The position numbers and the translations under genes are program-made. A DNA stretch of 64,000 bases from Legionella drozanskii LLAP-1 (GTDB lineage: Bacteria; Pseudomonadota; Gammaproteobacteria; Legionellales; Legionellaceae). Below the pieces are notes generated by a model that ran no database searches, was not told where the DNA came from, and worked only from the letters and a program-made list of their open reading frames with translations. This document shows positions 45,693 to 54,262 of the stretch, piece after piece; the first letter of the stretch is position 1, and each line of letters opens with the position of its first letter. The stretch is from positions 850,904 through 914,903 of the forward strand of contig NZ_LNXY01000020.1 in assembly GCF_001467585.1 (NCBI RefSeq), written 5' to 3'.

Positions 45693-46679
45693 TTAAAACC
45701 AAGAATCGTTATTAAAATCGGAAATCATAATCTTTCCGGGACAAGTTTCATAATGCTCAAAATCTGGGGCTTTTTGCACCAATGATTGCAAGGATTCATT
45801 AGCCGGAATTAAGGCCGGTAACTGGATGTAAATATCGATTAACATACCCTTTTTGCAGCCCAAATAAACCTTTCGCGTTGCATTTCGCCCGAAGGAGCGG
45901 CGAATCATTTCTCTTAACTGTCCTCGTTGTACTGTATATCCTATATGTTCATGCAAAAACTGGCCTAATGCAGTTTGATTCGCCTCTCTATTTAAGCGGA
46001 TTGCGAGAGAGAAATAATCATCAGCAGATAAGGTTTGACAGCTACCATGTTTGTTCCATTCATAGCGCTCAAGACAGCTACCATGGGCATAACTTGGCAT
46101 CATTTGTTTTAGATTACCAGCGACAGTTGCACTTAAAGAAAGCGGGGAGTAATCGCAATTACGACTACGCATTAAACCATGACAATAATTATATTGTTGA
46201 CCACAGTTTCGCTGGCTGGGCCATAAGCCATGTAATACGAGATGACTGGCTTGAAATGAATTAGAGCGCAGATGCAAACATTCCGGTTTACCCGTTTCAT
46301 GCCCGTGAGCTTGGCAAAAGGCAGGCTGCCAACTAAGTGCTAACACATAAGAATCCGCCAAACCAGGACGTTGAATACAGGAACTATTAGTGCTTAACTG
46401 ATAATTATACCCTCCACAATCGGTATTAACCCATCGCAAAGAATTAGCAGCAGGATTATTCCACTTAATTCTTAGCCACTTTGGATTAAACAGTCGATTA
46501 ATCTCTTTGATTTCGTATTGTTGGCCCGGTTGGATGAATAGCTGCTCCGGATTAGTTTTTTTATTTTTAGACAGATAAGCCGGGCATGATTTACTAACAA
46601 TCAAATGACCATTGACCTGGATTGACGAGTAAGAAAAAAGGGGGATTACCGCAAAAAATAGCACAATTAATCTTATCAT
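45693..46679 (-). CDS. srnA: Secreted ribonuclease T2 family protein (SrnA-like)
   Basis: Exported RNase of 328 residues. Signal peptide MIRLIVLFFAVIPLFSYSS, then an N-terminal region of about 85 residues before the T2 domain. Both catalytic blocks are present: CAS I in LVLHGLWPSQ near residue 155 and CAS II in YEWNKHGSC near 210, each with the active His; Cys pairs support disulfides. L. pneumophila SrnA, a type II secretion substrate, is a T2 RNase; this is probably its counterpart, although I could not align them. Cleaves single-stranded RNA. Confidence 0.85.
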   Translation of the reverse strand: MIRLIVLFFAVIPLFSYSSIQVNGHLIVSKSCPAYLSKNKKTNPEQLFIQPGQQYEIKEINRLFNPKWLRIKWNNPAANSLRWVNTDCGGYNYQLSTNSSCIQRPGLADSYVLALSWQPAFCQAHGHETGKPECLHLRSNSFQASHLVLHGLWPSQRNCGQQYNYCHGLMRSRNCDYSPLSLSATVAGNLKQMMPSYAHGSCLERYEWNKHGSCQTLSADDYFSLAIRLNREANQTALGQFLHEHIGYTVQRGQLREMIRRSFGRNATRKVYLGCKKGMLIDIYIQLPALIPANESLQSLVQKAPDFEHYETCPGKIMISDFNNDSWF

Positions 46680-46815
46680 TCGGTATCCAATTAAAGTCCG
46701 TATAAGCGGCAGATTATTCCTTTAATTTAACTCAAATTGGATAATTGAATCTAGATAAGACCAACGCTAGTCTCGTTTCAAATAATAAGAAAATAGAGCA
46801 GATGATGGGATCATC

Positions 46816-46854
46816 CCCCCTTTGTTGACGCACAAAGTCCGTCAACAAAGGGGG
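46816..46854. repeat. Perfect 15-bp inverted repeat after the cold-shock gene
   Basis: Arms CCCCCTTTGTTGACG and CGTCAACAAAGGGGG are perfect complements around a 9-base loop. It lies 22 bases beyond the stop of the cold-shock gene on its strand. No U-run follows, so it is not a classical terminator. It could protect the 3' end of the mRNA or stop the polymerase with help of other factors. Confidence 0.85.
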
Positions 46855-46876
46855 AAAGATGGAGGAAACAGCAAGA

Positions 46877-47095
46877 TTATAAGGCGGTAACGTCTTCCGC
46901 TTGTAGACCTTTAGGTCCTTTAGTCACTAAAAACTCTACTCGTTGACCCTCGAGCAATGACTTACGATTAGCGGAGCTGTTGATCGAACGAAAATGAACG
47001 AACACATCGTCTTGACCATTATCACGACTAATAAAGCCATAACCTTTCTCATCATTAAACCACTTAACGTGGCCGGTTTCTTTTGTACCAGACAT
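46877..47095 (-). CDS. Cold-shock domain protein
   Basis: Single cold-shock domain of 72 residues: [31 protein letters not shown] has the RNP1 (KGYGFI) and RNP2 (VFVHF) motifs. Nucleic-acid chaperone for RNA. The ATG at 47095 is set by the family start and by GGAAAG six bases upstream; the frame runs further upstream but the extra residues are unlike the family. A TATAAT on the minus strand at 47251-47256 would give a leader of roughly 150 bases, as in E. coli cspA. Confidence 0.93.
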   Translation of the reverse strand: MSGTKETGHVKWFNDEKGYGFISRDNGQDDVFVHFRSINSSANRKSLLEGQRVEFLVTKGPKGLQAEDVTAL

Positions 47096-47420
47096 TTCAA
47101 CTTTCCAAATTAAATTAAAAACAACTTGCACTAGTAGAACCCAAGGTAGAAGCATTTTATTGCGACGCGATTCGCTACTTTGAACTACAAAAGAGGGATT
47201 TCACGAAGAAAATGTTTCAACGAGGAATACAAAAAAGCACAAGTGGCAATATTATATCCTAGTGCTTATTAAATAGCGAGGCATTGATAAATATTTAACT
47301 AGCGTTTATCACTTAATACGTGGAAAAAGTAGGCTAAGCCTTAGCCAAACATTGTACCCAATCCGACTTCGATTTAATGAAGCGAGTTTTTAAAATGAAT
47401 TTGTTGGGCTAAGTCTCAAT
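47096..47420. other. Intergenic: cold-shock gene 5' region and two family A repeats
   Basis: No gene. Holds the candidate TATAAT for the cold-shock gene (47251-47256, minus strand, no good -35), and family A palindromes at 47329 and 47403 that mark the 3' side of the amidase gene. Confidence 0.5.
47329..47350. repeat. Palindromic repeat, family A (variant)
   Basis: GTAGGCTAAGCCTTAGCC followed by AAAC. GGCTAAGCCTTAGCC forms an internal hairpin. Confidence 0.5.
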
Positions 47421-47424
47421 CTAC
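47403..47424. repeat. Palindromic repeat, family A (variant)
   Basis: GTTGGGCTAAGTCTCAATC followed by TAC, overlapping the 3' end of the amidase gene. Confidence 0.5.
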
Positions 47425-48827
47425 ACTAATTCCGGCTGCCTAAACTCGACAAATTCTTTTTGTAATTGACTCGCTAAATCGAGAAGCAATTTATCTTGCC
47501 CTTTTGCTGCAGCAAATTGCACTGCAAGAGGCAGTCTTTCATGATACATAACCGGTATGGTCATAGCTGGCAAGCCGGCTTGATTAAATAACGAAGTAAA
47601 GGGCGAAAACTCCGTATTTTTTTGTAAATAATCTGCGAAATTATCATCGGTTGCCAGACTGCCAATCAACAGTGGTAATTGCGCTAAAGCCGGAGTCAAA
47701 ATCACATCGATTTCCATGAATAATTCATGAACGGGCCGCATGTGTTGATAGACTTTATTTTTTGCCATAATTAATTGGGAAGCGCTTATCGTTTTACCTT
47801 GTGTCATAAACTCCCAGGTAACCGGTTCAAGCTCATTTTTCTTAACTTTTCGATTAAAAATCAACTCTCCATATTCGATTTCTGCGCAAGTATTCGCTGC
47901 AATCATGGTGATGACTGATTCGCCTATTTCAGCCAAATTCAAATCCAATTTCCGTTTAACAACATGATGCCCAAGCGATGTTAATAGGCGAATCGCTTGT
48001 TCTAACACATCAATACAAGGTTTAGCGACAGGTACGGGGGCAAATGCACCTTCTAGTAGGGCAATTGTTAGAGGACGTGAGGATTGGCGCTGCTTAGAAA
48101 GACGATGGACTGATTGCCCAGGATTTTTAAGATTCGCTACAGTCAATAAATCAAATAAGAGGGCAGAATCACGTACGCTGCGAGTTAAAACATGACTCGT
48201 AGCCAACCCAGACCAAGCTTCTCCTACTAAAGGGCCGGTGGATATTAAACCAGGTGTCGGTTTAAAGCCAAATAAGCCGCAGCAGGACGCGGGAATACGA
48301 ATAGAACCACCGCCATCATTCCCCGTGGCGACCGGGGCTATTCCCGCTGCAACTGCTGCTGCCGAGCCGCCCGAAGATCCTCCTGGAGTACGTTTTAAGT
48401 CATAGGGATTTTTGCAGGGTCCATGTAAAATAGATTCCGTCACATAGGATAAACCCAGTTCAGGGACATTGGTCGTAGCAAAAGGCAACATTCCTAAAGC
48501 AAGTAAACGCTTAATAAAATCACTAGTTATTGGGGAAATGGCGGAGGCACAAAAGCGCGAGCCCGCAGTATAAGGTACACCTTCTATCATAAACCCCAAA
48601 TCTTTTACTAGAACAGGAACCCCATATAATGGCTCATCGCCTCGCATCAATTTCAGTTGTTGATAAGCCCAATCGCTACAATCTGCAACGATAGCATTCA
48701 GCACAGGATTAACTTCGTGCATGCGTTTGATTGCGCAATCTAAGGCTTCTTCAGCACTTATTTGTTTAGTCCTTATGAGCTTAGCTAAACCATGTGCGTC
48801 TTGTTTATAATATTCACTAAACTGCAT
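47421..48827 (-). CDS. Amidase signature family protein
   Basis: Cytosolic amidase of 468 residues. The Ser-cisSer-Lys triad is visible: Lys in YGVPVLVKDLGFM near residue 79, and the serines in TPGGSSGGSAAAVAAG near 150. Then ATGNDGGGSIRIPASCCGLFGFKPT. Substrate unknown; homologues act on many amides, and this one is not in a gatCAB operon, so not GatA. The start at 48827 has AGGAAG six bases upstream; an earlier start would add 13 unrelated residues. Confidence 0.93.
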   Translation of the reverse strand: MQFSEYYKQDAHGLAKLIRTKQISAEEALDCAIKRMHEVNPVLNAIVADCSDWAYQQLKLMRGDEPLYGVPVLVKDLGFMIEGVPYTAGSRFCASAISPITSDFIKRLLALGMLPFATTNVPELGLSYVTESILHGPCKNPYDLKRTPGGSSGGSAAAVAAGIAPVATGNDGGGSIRIPASCCGLFGFKPTPGLISTGPLVGEAWSGLATSHVLTRSVRDSALLFDLLTVANLKNPGQSVHRLSKQRQSSRPLTIALLEGAFAPVPVAKPCIDVLEQAIRLLTSLGHHVVKRKLDLNLAEIGESVITMIAANTCAEIEYGELIFNRKVKKNELEPVTWEFMTQGKTISASQLIMAKNKVYQHMRPVHELFMEIDVILTPALAQLPLLIGSLATDDNFADYLQKNTEFSPFTSLFNQAGLPAMTIPVMYHERLPLAVQFAAAKGQDKLLLDLASQLQKEFVEFRQPELV

Positions 48828-49167
48828 AGGATTCTTCCTAAAATTTATTTCAGTTAATCCCCGCAACGTTGACTCGGGGCTTTATGGATTTGTAAAAACT
48901 GTTTAACTCTATATAAGAGCACCGTGTTCAGACCACGGGAGTCGCTAGATAATCGCGTTGAGTCAAGACTCTATATTTCTCGGGAGTTGTTCCCTCTCCC
49001 GCGAAAGAAATCATCCTACTAGTTAGCCTCTTGTGCGGGCGAGGGAGTGAATAGACGTATCGACCTCTCCCTTTTCTCGCGCAAGAAATCTGAATAATGG
49101 ACCAGGCTCTTCGCGGGAGAGAGCTTCGCCTACCCTAGGTTTCTAAGCCATTCTCGCGAATGGAGAC
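48828..49167. other. Intergenic repeat-rich region between batD and the amidase
   Basis: No gene in 340 bases. It holds a family B palindrome at 48859, a half copy (ACCACGGGAGTC near 48933), and several degenerate copies of a CCTCTCCCGCGAAAGAAAT-like motif (around 48995, 49070 and, inverted, 49110). Confidence 0.5.
48859..48879. repeat. Palindromic repeat, family B (variant)
   Basis: CCCCGCAACGTTGACTCGGGG: 5-bp perfect arms and a centre like that of the 14949 copy. Confidence 0.5.
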
Positions 49168-50856
49168 TTATAATCGATGGATTGGAGGAAGCGGGTTATT
49201 ATCCTTCTTCTCAGACGATGAAGAACGTTGGAAATTAGACACCGCCTGCCAGAGTGGTTCCCCTCGCCATGCTTTTTGCGCGCCATTATCATGGTATAAA
49301 ACTTGGGAAAGCAGGTGAATTTGTTGTTTTAAAACCGGATCATCCACTAAATTTTCTAAATCGATTAAATTTAACAAATTGGCCACAGGCCATTGCATCC
49401 GTCCCCATCTCAGCATGGCATCCCTTGCTTGTCTTGGATTATTGCTTAAACAGGCTTGTTGCACTTGCCTTAAAGCTTGGCCTTTACTGGGTTTATCAGG
49501 ATTGGTCGATCGTTGCCGACGCCAAGCGATTATTGTCATTAGCCAAGCGATGGCAAATCCACCCGCAGCCCACCAAGCAAAACTCGTATGAGATTTCGCT
49601 GTTGGTTTTTCTAAGGGTTTATTGTCTTGGGGTTGAGGGCTTAATTGTTGTGCAGGTTTAGTGGTTACAACCGCTGGAGAAGTTGGGATCGGCTTATGTT
49701 GTCCTGCAGCAGCAACCACATTAATAGTAAACCCAGGCAATGAACTAATTTCTTCTTTGGCGGTCACTGTGTTGAACCAAGGTAGGTTTAATGGCGGAAT
49801 CGTGACTTTACCCACTTTATTAAGCAAATAAGTTACTTTCACCGTTGAAGAACCGATGAGATCTTGCTGTTTAAAACTATTGTTCACTATCGGTTTATCG
49901 GGATAAATACTAAATTGATCAGAGCTACCAAAATTTAAAGTAGGCAGCAATTGCGCGGGTACTGCGACCGCTTGCAAAGTCACCTTTCGTTCAAGAGTAT
50001 TCCCCTCAGTTAAAGAACTTGTGTTTTTATCATAACTTTCACTCAAGGTAATCTGTTTAGCAGGTAGCCAATTTCTTCCTTTATTTTGCGCGGGAATGGG
50101 CTGTACTTTAAGCACGACAGGCTGCGCTGCCACATTAACACGCCTAGGTCCATTCAAATCATAAACTAAGGCACTAAATGTAGGCGGATTAATTTTCAAA
50201 TCACCACTTTTTTGCGGAAATAAGGCAAATTGCTGTTCTTCTACGGCATAAAGTCGCCCATTATTGGTGACTTGATAGCGTCGTCCGTCACCAAAAGGTA
50301 CAAACAGTGCATCATCAACCTTTGGGGGTAAATAATTGGCATCGAGTAATCGGCTACTGTTAAACAATTTAACGGTATAAATAACTTGTTGATTGACAAA
50401 AGGCTGGCTCACATCGGCATCAGCCAACAACACCACATCTTGCTGTTGGGGTTGTTGCATAGCCCCTGGTTTGCTTGTACTGGGTTGATTGCCAGAAGGT
50501 GGATATTGGGTAATTTCAATACTGATTGGGTTGGTTTTTTCTTGGCCTATTCGCAAAGCAGGGATAGGTAGAACGCCGCTGCGCTTAGGCGTTAATGTGA
50601 TGGTCCACTCACTCACGGCGCGAACTTTACCGTTCATGATGTTGTAATTTATATTACTTTCTGTCCCCACAATCGTAAAATCTTTTTGCAAGGGCGTTAA
50701 ATCAGGCACCGAATTAATTTGATTCCCCTCAATTCTTAAATTTAAGGTGAAATTTTCCCCCATTTGCACTTGGGGTGCCTCGACTTGCAAAGTAACAAGC
50801 GCAAAGGCGATACTATTACAGCCAATCAAAAATAAACTTAATAATAATCGTTTCAT
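49168..50856 (-). CDS. batD: BatD-like protein (oxygen tolerance family)
   Basis: Membrane-anchored periplasmic protein of 562 residues. The signal peptide (MKRLLLSLFLIGCNSIAFA) is followed by two tandem beta-rich domains (LQVEAPQVQMGENFTLNLRIEGNQ at the start), a Gln/Pro-rich linker near 400-425, one membrane helix (WWAAGGFAIAWLMTIIAW) and a cytoplasmic helical tail. Last gene of the Bat operon. The ATG overlaps the stop of the batC-like gene (ATGA). Bat proteins are linked to stress tolerance and envelope function; the molecular role is unknown. Confidence 0.9.
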   Translation of the reverse strand: MKRLLLSLFLIGCNSIAFALVTLQVEAPQVQMGENFTLNLRIEGNQINSVPDLTPLQKDFTIVGTESNINYNIMNGKVRAVSEWTITLTPKRSGVLPIPALRIGQEKTNPISIEITQYPPSGNQPSTSKPGAMQQPQQQDVVLLADADVSQPFVNQQVIYTVKLFNSSRLLDANYLPPKVDDALFVPFGDGRRYQVTNNGRLYAVEEQQFALFPQKSGDLKINPPTFSALVYDLNGPRRVNVAAQPVVLKVQPIPAQNKGRNWLPAKQITLSESYDKNTSSLTEGNTLERKVTLQAVAVPAQLLPTLNFGSSDQFSIYPDKPIVNNSFKQQDLIGSSTVKVTYLLNKVGKVTIPPLNLPWFNTVTAKEEISSLPGFTINVVAAAGQHKPIPTSPAVVTTKPAQQLSPQPQDNKPLEKPTAKSHTSFAWWAAGGFAIAWLMTIIAWRRQRSTNPDKPSKGQALRQVQQACLSNNPRQARDAMLRWGRMQWPVANLLNLIDLENLVDDPVLKQQIHLLSQVLYHDNGAQKAWRGEPLWQAVSNFQRSSSSEKKDNNPLPPIHRL

Positions 50857-51848
50857 TGATACCACCCACCTTCTCTACGTAGATGATCACGCAAAAATTT
50901 TTCTCGCATCAATCCACCGGGATCATCTGGAATTAATTTTAACCACTGGTCTTTTGCTTGTTGTTTTTCAAGTTCTTCAGCCGATTGCGTATTATCCTTG
51001 CCTGTAGCGGCATTTTTATTTTGTTTTGCTTTTGTCTGCTGATTTTTATCTTGCTGATCCTGACCCTTCTGGTTTTTATCCTGCTGATCCTGACCTTGCT
51101 GATTTTTATCTTGCTGATCCTGACCCTTTTGGTTTTTATCCTGCTGATCCTGACCTTGCTGGTTTTTATCCTGCTGATCCTGACCTTGTTGGTTTTTATC
51201 CTGCTGATTTTGGCCTTGCTGGTTTTTATCTTGCTGATTCTGACCTTGCTGGTTTTTATCCTGCTGATTTTGGCCTTGCTGGTTTTTATCTTGCTGATTC
51301 TGACCTTGCTGGTTTTTATCCTGCTGATTTTGGCCTTGTTGATTTTTATCCTGCTGATTTTGGTCTTGCTGGTTTTTATCCTGCTGATTTTCGCCTTGTT
51401 GATTTTTATCCTGCTGCTTTTGGTCTTGCTGGTTTTTATCCTGCTGATTTTGGTCTTGCTGGTTTTTATTTTTCTTTAAAAAATCTTCCAATAATTTACG
51501 ATTGAATAAGGCATCTTTATTATTGGGATTTAGCGCAATTGCCTGATTATAAGCTTTAATTGCTTTCTCATATTGACCCAGATGAGCTAGTGCATTTCCC
51601 TGATTATAATAACTCTGCTCATTTTGCAGCGATTGATATTGTTTTGCTGCCTGATCATAATCTCCGGCGCGATAGGCCGCGGCTGCACGCCAATCTTGGT
51701 GCTGAAAGGTAGTCTCAGCCTGTTTATATTGACCTTGCTTCATCAGATTTTGCGCTTGTTGATCTTTAGTTGACCACAAATCAGCCCAGCTCCAGGCATA
51801 ACTGTTACAAGCAAAAACAGATAATAATAACAGCCACCAAACTCTCAT
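50853..51848 (-). CDS. batC: BatC-like TPR protein with a long Gln/Asn/Asp/Lys tandem repeat
   Basis: Exported protein of 331 residues. Signal peptide MRVWWLLLLSVFACNSYAW, then TPR helices around residues 25-115 (AQNLMKQGQYKQAETTF, YYNQGNALAHLGQYEKAIKAYNQAIALNPNNKDA). About 14 copies of a 10-residue unit, QQDKNQQGQN or close variants, follow from about residue 125 to 275, and then a charged C-terminal tail. TPR protein between BatB and BatD is the usual place for BatC. The repeat tract is unusual. ATGA overlaps with both neighbours suggest translational coupling. Confidence 0.88.
   Translation of the reverse strand: MRVWWLLLLSVFACNSYAWSWADLWSTKDQQAQNLMKQGQYKQAETTFQHQDWRAAAAYRAGDYDQAAKQYQSLQNEQSYYNQGNALAHLGQYEKAIKAYNQAIALNPNNKDALFNRKLLEDFLKKNKNQQDQNQQDKNQQDQKQQDKNQQGENQQDKNQQDQNQQDKNQQGQNQQDKNQQGQNQQDKNQQGQNQQDKNQQGQNQQDKNQQGQNQQDKNQQGQDQQDKNQQGQDQQDKNQKGQDQQDKNQQGQDQQDKNQKGQDQQDKNQQTKAKQNKNAATGKDNTQSAEELEKQQAKDQWLKLIPDDPGGLMREKFLRDHLRREGGWYQ
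51041..51470 (-). repeat. 30-bp tandem repeat array within the batC-like gene
   Basis: About 14 direct units of 30 bases, in frame, each encoding QQDKNQQGQN with minor changes (GQD, KGQD and DQK variants clustered toward the ends). Sixty-base periodicity of paired units is visible. It lacks stop codons in other frames too, so long antisense frames here are artefacts. Confidence 0.95.
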
Positions 51849-52774
51849 GAGGTTATCCTCTGTAACCATCCTCGTCTAAAAACTGGCAACAAAAAGAGTA
51901 GAGCCGGCAATAAAAACCAGCGCCCTTCATCTCGCCACAAAGGTATATCGTTAGATTCACTGAGCATAAATTTTTCTTGATTGACCGAATTTGTTAACCA
52001 TTGATCGAGATCATCAGAGGTATCGGAGAATGGAATTAATTGTCCCTGACCCGCAGTCGCTAAATCTTGATATAAAGGACTCAAGGTTTTATTAGCAATA
52101 ATTGGCATGACCGAAGTATAGATTTGCTTCGCAGCAAGATCTTTCGCGACTGCCGCGGCAGCAGAACTGGGTGTTTCCCCAGTCAGCACCAGTATTTGAC
52201 CTTGTTTAAAGCCTGCATTCTTGATCAATCGACCAGCCTCTTCTAAGGCCGTATCCAGCTGCTGTCCTTCCACAGGCATAATGTCGGGGTTAAGTGAGGA
52301 CAATAGCGCGTCTATTGTTTGTGCATCATCAGTAAGAGGAGAAACAACAAAAGGTTCGCTGGTATAAACTATTAAACCAAATTGGCCAACATCACGACGT
52401 TTAAATAAATCATGTAATTTAAACTTAGCTCGAGTTAGGCGATCAGGGGTTAAATCACTGACTAACATCGAATTAGACATATCCAACACGATTACTCTCG
52501 GCTGAATTTGTCTAAATGAAGGTACTGGCAAACGCGACCAAGTTGGACCGGCTAAACTAATGCATAGGCATAATCCACTGATAAGCAGCGAGAACAGCGC
52601 TAAATTGCGTCGTCCTTGCCCTTTTGATTGCACTAAATGTTCAAGTAAATGCTTATCACAGACTGCTGACCAAGCATCAGATTGCGGACCTTTTCGCCAT
52701 ATCAGCCAAAATAATCCAAGCAACGCTAAAATTGCCAAAAGCCACCAGGGACGAAGAAAATGAAACTCAGTCAT
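51845..52774 (-). CDS. batB: BatB-like von Willebrand A membrane protein
   Basis: Inner-membrane protein of 309 residues: two N-terminal helices (LLAILALLGLFWLIW, LALFSLLISGLCLCISLAG), then a vWA domain with the MIDAS motif LDMSNSM (DxSxS) near residue 99, and a C-terminal membrane helix (FLLPALLFLLPVF). The ATG at 52774 has GGAGG about nine bases upstream and overlaps the batA stop region; an earlier start would add 18 residues within batA. Next gene overlaps by ATGA. Confidence 0.92.
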   Translation of the reverse strand: MTEFHFLRPWWLLAILALLGLFWLIWRKGPQSDAWSAVCDKHLLEHLVQSKGQGRRNLALFSLLISGLCLCISLAGPTWSRLPVPSFRQIQPRVIVLDMSNSMLVSDLTPDRLTRAKFKLHDLFKRRDVGQFGLIVYTSEPFVVSPLTDDAQTIDALLSSLNPDIMPVEGQQLDTALEEAGRLIKNAGFKQGQILVLTGETPSSAAAAVAKDLAAKQIYTSVMPIIANKTLSPLYQDLATAGQGQLIPFSDTSDDLDQWLTNSVNQEKFMLSESNDIPLWRDEGRWFLLPALLFLLPVFRRGWLQRITS

Positions 52775-53786
52775 AGTTGGGTACCTCCCGGCGAGAAAAA
52801 GCAGACTGTAATCCTGCTTTTTTGCCAAGCCAATAGAGTAGCAGTATGAGTGCCAAACTGAGTGGCCAAGAATAATAATCTTGTTGGGGCCGGATGGTTG
52901 CCTGATCCTGACTCACTGTTTCTAATTGGTTTATGCTTTCATAAATCTCTTGCAGAGATTGGATGTCTGTCGCACGGAAATAACGACCTCCGGTAATTTC
53001 TGCTACTTTTTGTAAAGTTTCTTCATCTAAATCTGAAGAAGGATTCGGGTTAAAAAAGAGCCCGCCCGTTGCACGCGGATCAGATTCCGACCCCAAACCA
53101 ATCGTGTAAATTTTGATATCATCGAGTTTTGCCAATTCAGCCGCTTTTAACGGCAGTAACATTCCTGAATTATTCGCGCCATCGGTTAATAAGATAATCA
53201 TTCGCCCTTGCGCTGGAACATCTTGTAAACGCTTGACTGCCAAACCAATGGCATCACCAATAGAGGTCGTTTGGCCGGCCAAACCGACTGTGGCATCTTC
53301 TAAACGCAGTAGCACATTTTGACGATCATAAGTAAGCGGTGTTTGTAAATAAGCGCGAGTTCCAAACAAAATCAAACCAATGCGATCACCCACGCGCGCT
53401 TGTACAAATTCTTCTGCAGCACGTTTGACCACCGCTAAGCGACTAACAGGGCGGCCATTTAGCAGCATATCTGACAGTTCCATACTACCTGATAAATCCA
53501 GGGCTAACATGATATTACGACCTTCGCGGGTCAGAGGCTGAGGTTCACCGACCCAACGCGGTCCTGCTGCGGCTATAGCTAATAAGCACCAAATAACAAA
53601 AAACAAATTGATCTGAGTTTGTCCTGCAAAAGCCGTTTTTTTGTTATCGACAATCGGCAGCAGAGCATTGTAGAAAGGCACCTTCAGCGCAGTAGGCAAT
53701 TGCAGCACGGCTCGAGGAACTAAAAACCAAATCAAAAAAGGCAGCGGTATGCACAATAAAACCCATGGGTCAGCTAGCTCAAACAT
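52767..53786 (-). CDS. batA: BatA-like von Willebrand A membrane protein
   Basis: Inner-membrane protein of 339 residues beginning MFELADPWVLLCIPLPFLIWF, with a second helix (LFFVIWCLLAIAAAGPRWVG), then a vWA domain carrying the MIDAS motif ALDLSGSMELSD near residue 94, and a C-terminal helix (WPLSLALILLLYWLG). Metal-ion-dependent binding of a partner, possibly other Bat proteins, is expected. Overlaps both neighbours. Confidence 0.93.
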   Translation of the reverse strand: MFELADPWVLLCIPLPFLIWFLVPRAVLQLPTALKVPFYNALLPIVDNKKTAFAGQTQINLFFVIWCLLAIAAAGPRWVGEPQPLTREGRNIMLALDLSGSMELSDMLLNGRPVSRLAVVKRAAEEFVQARVGDRIGLILFGTRAYLQTPLTYDRQNVLLRLEDATVGLAGQTTSIGDAIGLAVKRLQDVPAQGRMIILLTDGANNSGMLLPLKAAELAKLDDIKIYTIGLGSESDPRATGGLFFNPNPSSDLDEETLQKVAEITGGRYFRATDIQSLQEIYESINQLETVSQDQATIRPQQDYYSWPLSLALILLLYWLGKKAGLQSAFSRREVPNYD

Positions 53787-54262
53787 GGTGCACCTCGTTG
53801 CTTAATCCAAGCGTTTGCGCAGCGAAATAGGGGCTGCAAATCCGCATCACTTGTCGGTTGATAAGGCGTTTCCAATAGATGAGCTCGCAGCTTGTTAAAA
53901 TCAATTTTCTTTGAAGTCTTATCCAAAAAATGAAGCCATGCCTCACCTTGGAGACTAGCCACTTCTTCTCTGGGAAAATACACCAAGGCCACGCGACGCA
54001 ATAATTCAGATACTTTCATACTACAGACTTGGCTATTACGTTCCTGTTGATATTCCTGTTCATAGGTCTTCAGTAATCGCAAAGCTTGACGTTTTGGTCT
54101 TCCGTTTAAATAAGCACGCCGGGCTAGATAGCTTAAAACCGCGATAAGAATTAAAATTAATACGAGTAAAAGATACCATCCAGGTGCCAAAGGCCACCAA
54201 CTAATTGGGGTGGGTAATTTAATGTCATGTAGTTTTGCCAGTATTGCTTGCGACTCAGCCAC
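53774..54262 (-). CDS. DUF4381-type membrane protein of the Bat operon
   Basis: Protein of 162 residues with one membrane helix (WYLLLVLILILIAVLSYLA near residue 35) followed by a cytoplasmic helical domain (RQALRLLKTYEQEYQ, SELLRRVALVYFPREEVASLQGEAWLHFLD), matching the DUF4381 pattern seen between DUF58 and BatA genes. I take the GTG at 54262 as start because AGGAG lies five bases before it; it overlaps the DUF58 stop by eight bases. A start at 54292 is possible but lacks a site. Confidence 0.85.
   Translation of the reverse strand: MAESQAILAKLHDIKLPTPISWWPLAPGWYLLLVLILILIAVLSYLARRAYLNGRPKRQALRLLKTYEQEYQQERNSQVCSMKVSELLRRVALVYFPREEVASLQGEAWLHFLDKTSKKIDFNKLRAHLLETPYQPTSDADLQPLFRCANAWIKQRGAPCLS

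Noticed and set aside
50958-51505. Long plus-strand open frames opposite the batC-like gene (leucine/phenylalanine-rich or Pro/Asp-rich)
   Set aside because: They arise because the 30-bp repeat lacks stop codons in other frames; there is no start context or family likeness.
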